A stretch of 34,896 nt of DNA from Desulfonema limicola (GTDB lineage: Bacteria; Desulfobacterota; Desulfobacteria; Desulfobacterales; RPRI01). Positions within the stretch are counted from its first letter, which is position 1, and every line of letters starts with the position of its first letter. Under the pieces are notes generated by a model, which worked only from the letters and a program-made list of their open reading frames with translations, searched no databases and was not told where the DNA came from. The position numbers and the translations under genes are program-made. Shown piece by piece: positions 34,667 to 34,896 of the stretch. The stretch lies in assembly GCA_020723255.1 (NCBI GenBank), contig DYJH01000020.1:1-34896 (forward strand). The letters run 5' to 3'.

Positions 34667-34698
34667 TTCCCCCTTAAAAGGGGGATAAAGGGGGCTGT
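34667..34698. repeat. Family A palindromic repeat
   Basis: TTCCCCCTTAAAAGGGGGATAAAGGGGGCTG. Confidence 0.85.
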
Positions 34699-34705
34699 TC
34701 TCTTT

Positions 34706-34858
34706 TCATCCCAGCTTTTCAATACAGGCTATAAATTCAAGCCTTTCTTTTAACCAGGTAAAAAAGCATTCGTCGCTTTGACCGTTTGCAAAATTATGGC
34801 GGTAATAATTTCTTATTCTTTTAACCTCTTTAAGCTCCGCTTTTTCTTCTTCATTCAT
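34706..34858 (-). CDS. Small early phage ORF, hypothetical
   Basis: 50 aa MNEEEKAELKEVKRIRNYYRHNFANGQSDECFFTWLKERLEFIACIEKLG; GAGGAG upstream. Confidence 0.5.
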   Translation of the reverse strand: MNEEEKAELKEVKRIRNYYRHNFANGQSDECFFTWLKERLEFIACIEKLG

Positions 34859-34896
34859 TTTTAATACTCCTCTCAGTTCTGCCCGGATCAGGCCGG

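Overview
The window is almost entirely one Mu-like transposable prophage read on the minus strand. The early/transposition module (MuA-like DDE transposase, MuB-like ATPase, gp16-like, DUF3164-like) is at the right. Regulatory and lysis genes come next, then terminase, portal, head morphogenesis, capsid, and a long-tail module with a tape measure but no recognisable sheath. A D12-class adenine methyltransferase sits at the left. A likely phage terminus with two 20-bp direct repeats (transposase-site-like, 22-bp period) lies at about 54-103, so bases 1 to ~53 may be host DNA. The other phage end is outside the window. The observations most worth following up are: (1) an 85-nt near-perfect four-way-junction (cloverleaf) element at 1044-1128 beside the methyltransferase, whose three G.U pairs work only on the + strand; (2) a 321-aa intein in the nuclease motif of the large terminase, with LAGLIDADG-like motifs whose acidic residues appear changed to Q and N; (3) very dense invasion by short palindromic repeats, many translated in-frame inside phage proteins (MuA, Rha-like, small terminase, gp16-like), resembling the Rickettsia palindromic element phenomenon; (4) a protease-scaffold-capsid fusion gene with a strong internal Shine-Dalgarno/ATG; (5) a hairpin cluster with four CCTGAG(C/T) motifs next to a zinc-ribbon (Com-like) gene. 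All functional calls come from reading the sequence and protein motifs; no database search was run.
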